This document shows, piece after piece, positions 7,801 through 8,495 of a DNA stretch of 8,495 nt; position 1 is the first letter of the stretch, and each line of letters starts with the position of its first letter. The stretch comes from an uncultured Flavobacteriales bacterium (GTDB lineage Bacteria > Bacteroidota > Bacteroidia > Flavobacteriales_D > Sanyastnellaceae): NCBI GenBank assembly GCA_913057815.1, contig CAJXOV010000073.1, forward strand, positions 1 to 8,495. The letters are read 5' to 3'. Under the pieces are notes generated by a model. It ran no database searches, was not told where the DNA came from, and saw only the letters and a program-made list of their open reading frames with translations. The position numbers and the translations under genes are program-made.

Positions 7801-8450
7801 ACAGATGGTTCTTGTGAGTATCTTTCTTGTTTAGGATGTACTAATGCTTCTGCATGTAACTTCGATAACAATGCTACTATGGATGATGGATCATGTATTC
7901 TTTCAATAACATACTACTTTGATGCGGATGGTGATGGATATGGAAACGCTGACATTTCTCAAGATGCCTGCACTCCACCATCTAACTTCGTAACTAACAA
8001 TTTAGATTGTGATGATTTAGTTAATGCGATAAATCCAGACGCAATTGAAATATGCGATGGATTAGACAACAATTGTGATGGACAAACTGATGAAGGAATA
8101 GCTACTATCACTTATTATGAAGACTTGGATGGTGACGGATATGGAAGTGCCAACACTTTAGAAAGCTGTCAACCAGTTGGATTTTTCAATACTACAATAA
8201 CTGGTGATTGTCTAGATGATAATGACCAAGCATTTCCAGGGGCTACGGAAATTTGTGGAAATGGTATTGATGACGATTGCAATGGACAAACTGATGAGAA
8301 CCAAACAACTTTTTATGTCGATGCGGACTTAGATGGTTACGGTGATCTTGATAATCCAATATTAGCATGTAACACATCAGCTGGTATATCAGACAACTCT
8401 TTAGATTGTGATGACACCAGAAATGATGTATATCCTGGTGCAGCAGGTAC
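4834..8450 (+). CDS. Secreted reprolysin-like (M12B-type) metalloprotease, 3'-truncated
   Basis: Exported zinc endopeptidase; 1205 residues are visible and no stop is reached before the adapter at 8451. Residues 1-19 form a Sec signal peptide (cleavage LFA|Q). Residues about 20-207 are a prodomain with features usual in Bacteroidota reprolysin-like proteases, such as the YGQGITDPTAKIYFD stretch and GFHAMI. The catalytic domain spans about 208-428. Zinc ligands H350, H354 and H360 and general base E351 lie in HEMGHQWGGNHT, and the Met-turn is M383 in IMGYAGIC, so the active site appears intact. Two beta domains follow (about 430-555 and 560-660), the second with the QNPNGGE and YLSTDGGLTYP motifs common after this catalytic domain. 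Then come three Cys-rich repeats (666-736), a beta-sandwich-like domain starting INDVCANATPL (about 737-887), four more Cys-rich repeats (888-1022) and a MopE-like cassette (1026 onward). The ATG at 4834 is chosen because the signal peptide starts there, 17 bases after the upstream stop; co-transcription with the serine protease is likely. Confidence 0.92.
6829..7041 (+). repeat. Cys-rich CNYD/DGSC repeats, first block (three copies)
   Basis: Three tandem units of about 24 residues in the metalloprotease (residues 666-736). Each has the layout G-C, then ACNY, then an Asn/Asp/Ala-rich stretch, then D-G-S-C or the variant N-N-T-C. The units begin at 6829, 6901 and 6973. Each carries three or four cysteines, suggesting small disulfide-stabilised units. 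Copies 2 and 3 have an extra cysteine before the closing motif (AAGCDDGSC; AAACDNNTC). Such repeats are common in marine Bacteroidota surface proteins, but I know of no established function. Confidence 0.85.
7042..7494 (+). other. Beta-sandwich-like domain inserted between Cys-repeat blocks
   Basis: Residues about 737-887 of the metalloprotease. The segment starts INDVCANATPLNIG, has ENDVFFSFTTP in the middle and ends with DLTPNTTYIVLIDGW plus a final strand. This pattern resembles the secreted beta-sandwich domains of Bacteroidota that begin ND-x-C-x-NA and contain a V/F-W/F-Y/F-S-F strand. Such domains are generally taken as carbohydrate- or surface-binding or stabilising modules. The fold assignment rests on pattern only. 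Confidence 0.6.
7495..7902 (+). repeat. Cys-rich CNYD/DGSC repeats, second block (four copies)
   Basis: Four more units of the CNYD/DGSC repeat, starting at 7495, 7645, 7753 and 7834 (residues 888-1022). Unlike the first block, the units are separated by spacers with a second Cys-Gly motif: CLGICGG and NCGLCNGDNSTC between the first and second, and ACGNCGG between the second and third. The closing segment is nearly identical at DNA level in several units; gatgatggatcatgt occurs exactly at 6949-6963 and 7882-7896, and one base differs at 7693-7707. That suggests recent copying or codon-level conservation among units. Confidence 0.85.
7909..8450 (+). repeat. Three MopE-like Asp/Cys modules in the metalloprotease (third cut)
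   Basis: Modules start near residues 1026 (TYYFDADGDGYG), 1092 (TYYEDLDGDGYG) and 1158 (TFYVDADLDGYG). The first closes with CDGLDNNCDGQTDEG and the second with CGNGIDDDCNGQTDEN. The third is cut by the adapter just after VYPGAAGT, at the point where the serine protease counterpart reads VYPNASGTMEGIDNDCDG. Each module matches its same-numbered counterpart at 4037-4627 better than its own neighbours. Metal binding is inferred from the family. Confidence 0.85.
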
Positions 8451-8495
8451 CTGTCTCTTATACACATCTCCGAGCCCACGAGACCTCTCTACATC
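8451..8495 (+). other. Illumina Nextera i7 adapter (artefact)
   Basis: Adapter read-through at the contig end. The reverse complement of the 19-bp Tn5 mosaic end lies at 8451-8469, the adapter stem at 8470-8484, the index CTCTCTAC at 8485-8492, and ATC, the start of the P7 side, at 8493-8495. It is the inverted copy of bases 1-43. The metalloprotease frame happens to stay open through it, so residues past 8450 are not real protein. Confidence 0.98.

Noticed and set aside
6829..7902. CRISPR-like array
   Set aside because: The repeats are protein-level, in frame and divergent at DNA level, with no constant spacer structure.
8243..8479. Minus-strand open frame starting MGSEMCIRDR
   Set aside because: That start is the translation of the Nextera adapter, a known contaminant peptide. 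The rest is antisense to the MopE-like repeats.
1..8495. Composite transposon with 43-bp terminal inverted repeats and Tn5 mosaic ends
   Set aside because: The repeats include the Nextera stem and an i7 index, no transposase is present, and there is no 9-bp duplication beside the ends. They are sequencing adapters.

Overview
The window is an AT-rich contig that looks like a marine Bacteroidota, most likely Flavobacteriales. The evidence is low GC by eye, start codons without a recognisable Shine-Dalgarno sequence, and two large secreted proteins built from modules typical of that group: PKD, MopE-like Asp/Cys motifs, and CNYD/DGSC cysteine repeats. It is not a clean genomic segment. Bases 1-43 and 8451-8495 are Illumina Nextera i7 adapter in inverted orientation. 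Only about 44-8450 is biological, and both end genes are truncated by the adapter junctions.

Layout, all genes on the + strand: (1) 44-873, 3' part of ribD, the bifunctional riboflavin deaminase/reductase; (2) 870-1736, a ten-helix EamA/DMT-type transporter whose ATG overlaps the ribD stop (ATGA); (3) a 77-bp gap with a weak candidate promoter; (4) 1814-4816, a complete 1000-residue secreted serine protease of the lysyl-endopeptidase type, with a C-terminal tail of CARDB-like, PKD, three MopE-like and dockerin-like modules; (5) after 17 bp, 4834 to at least 8450, the first 1205 residues of a secreted reprolysin-like zinc metalloprotease with seven Cys-rich repeats, a beta-sandwich-like insert and a MopE-like cassette. 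No stop is reached before the adapter. No RNA gene, CRISPR array, genuine mobile element or convincing terminator was seen. No gap between genes exceeds 77 bases.

Two unrelated transcription units seem to lie side by side. The first is riboflavin synthesis plus a small-molecule transporter, probably translationally coupled. The second is a pair of exported proteases, probably co-transcribed. The most notable pattern is that the two proteases have unrelated catalytic domains but share the same ordered triplet of MopE-like modules near the C-terminus. Module 1 matches module 1, 2 matches 2 and 3 matches 3, which points to duplication or shuffling of the whole tail cassette. The serine protease keeps the triad, all six cysteines and the specificity Asp of Achromobacter protease I as I recall that enzyme. 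I see no strong evidence of a wholly new system. The shared tail as a possible sorting or anchoring unit is the best candidate for follow-up.
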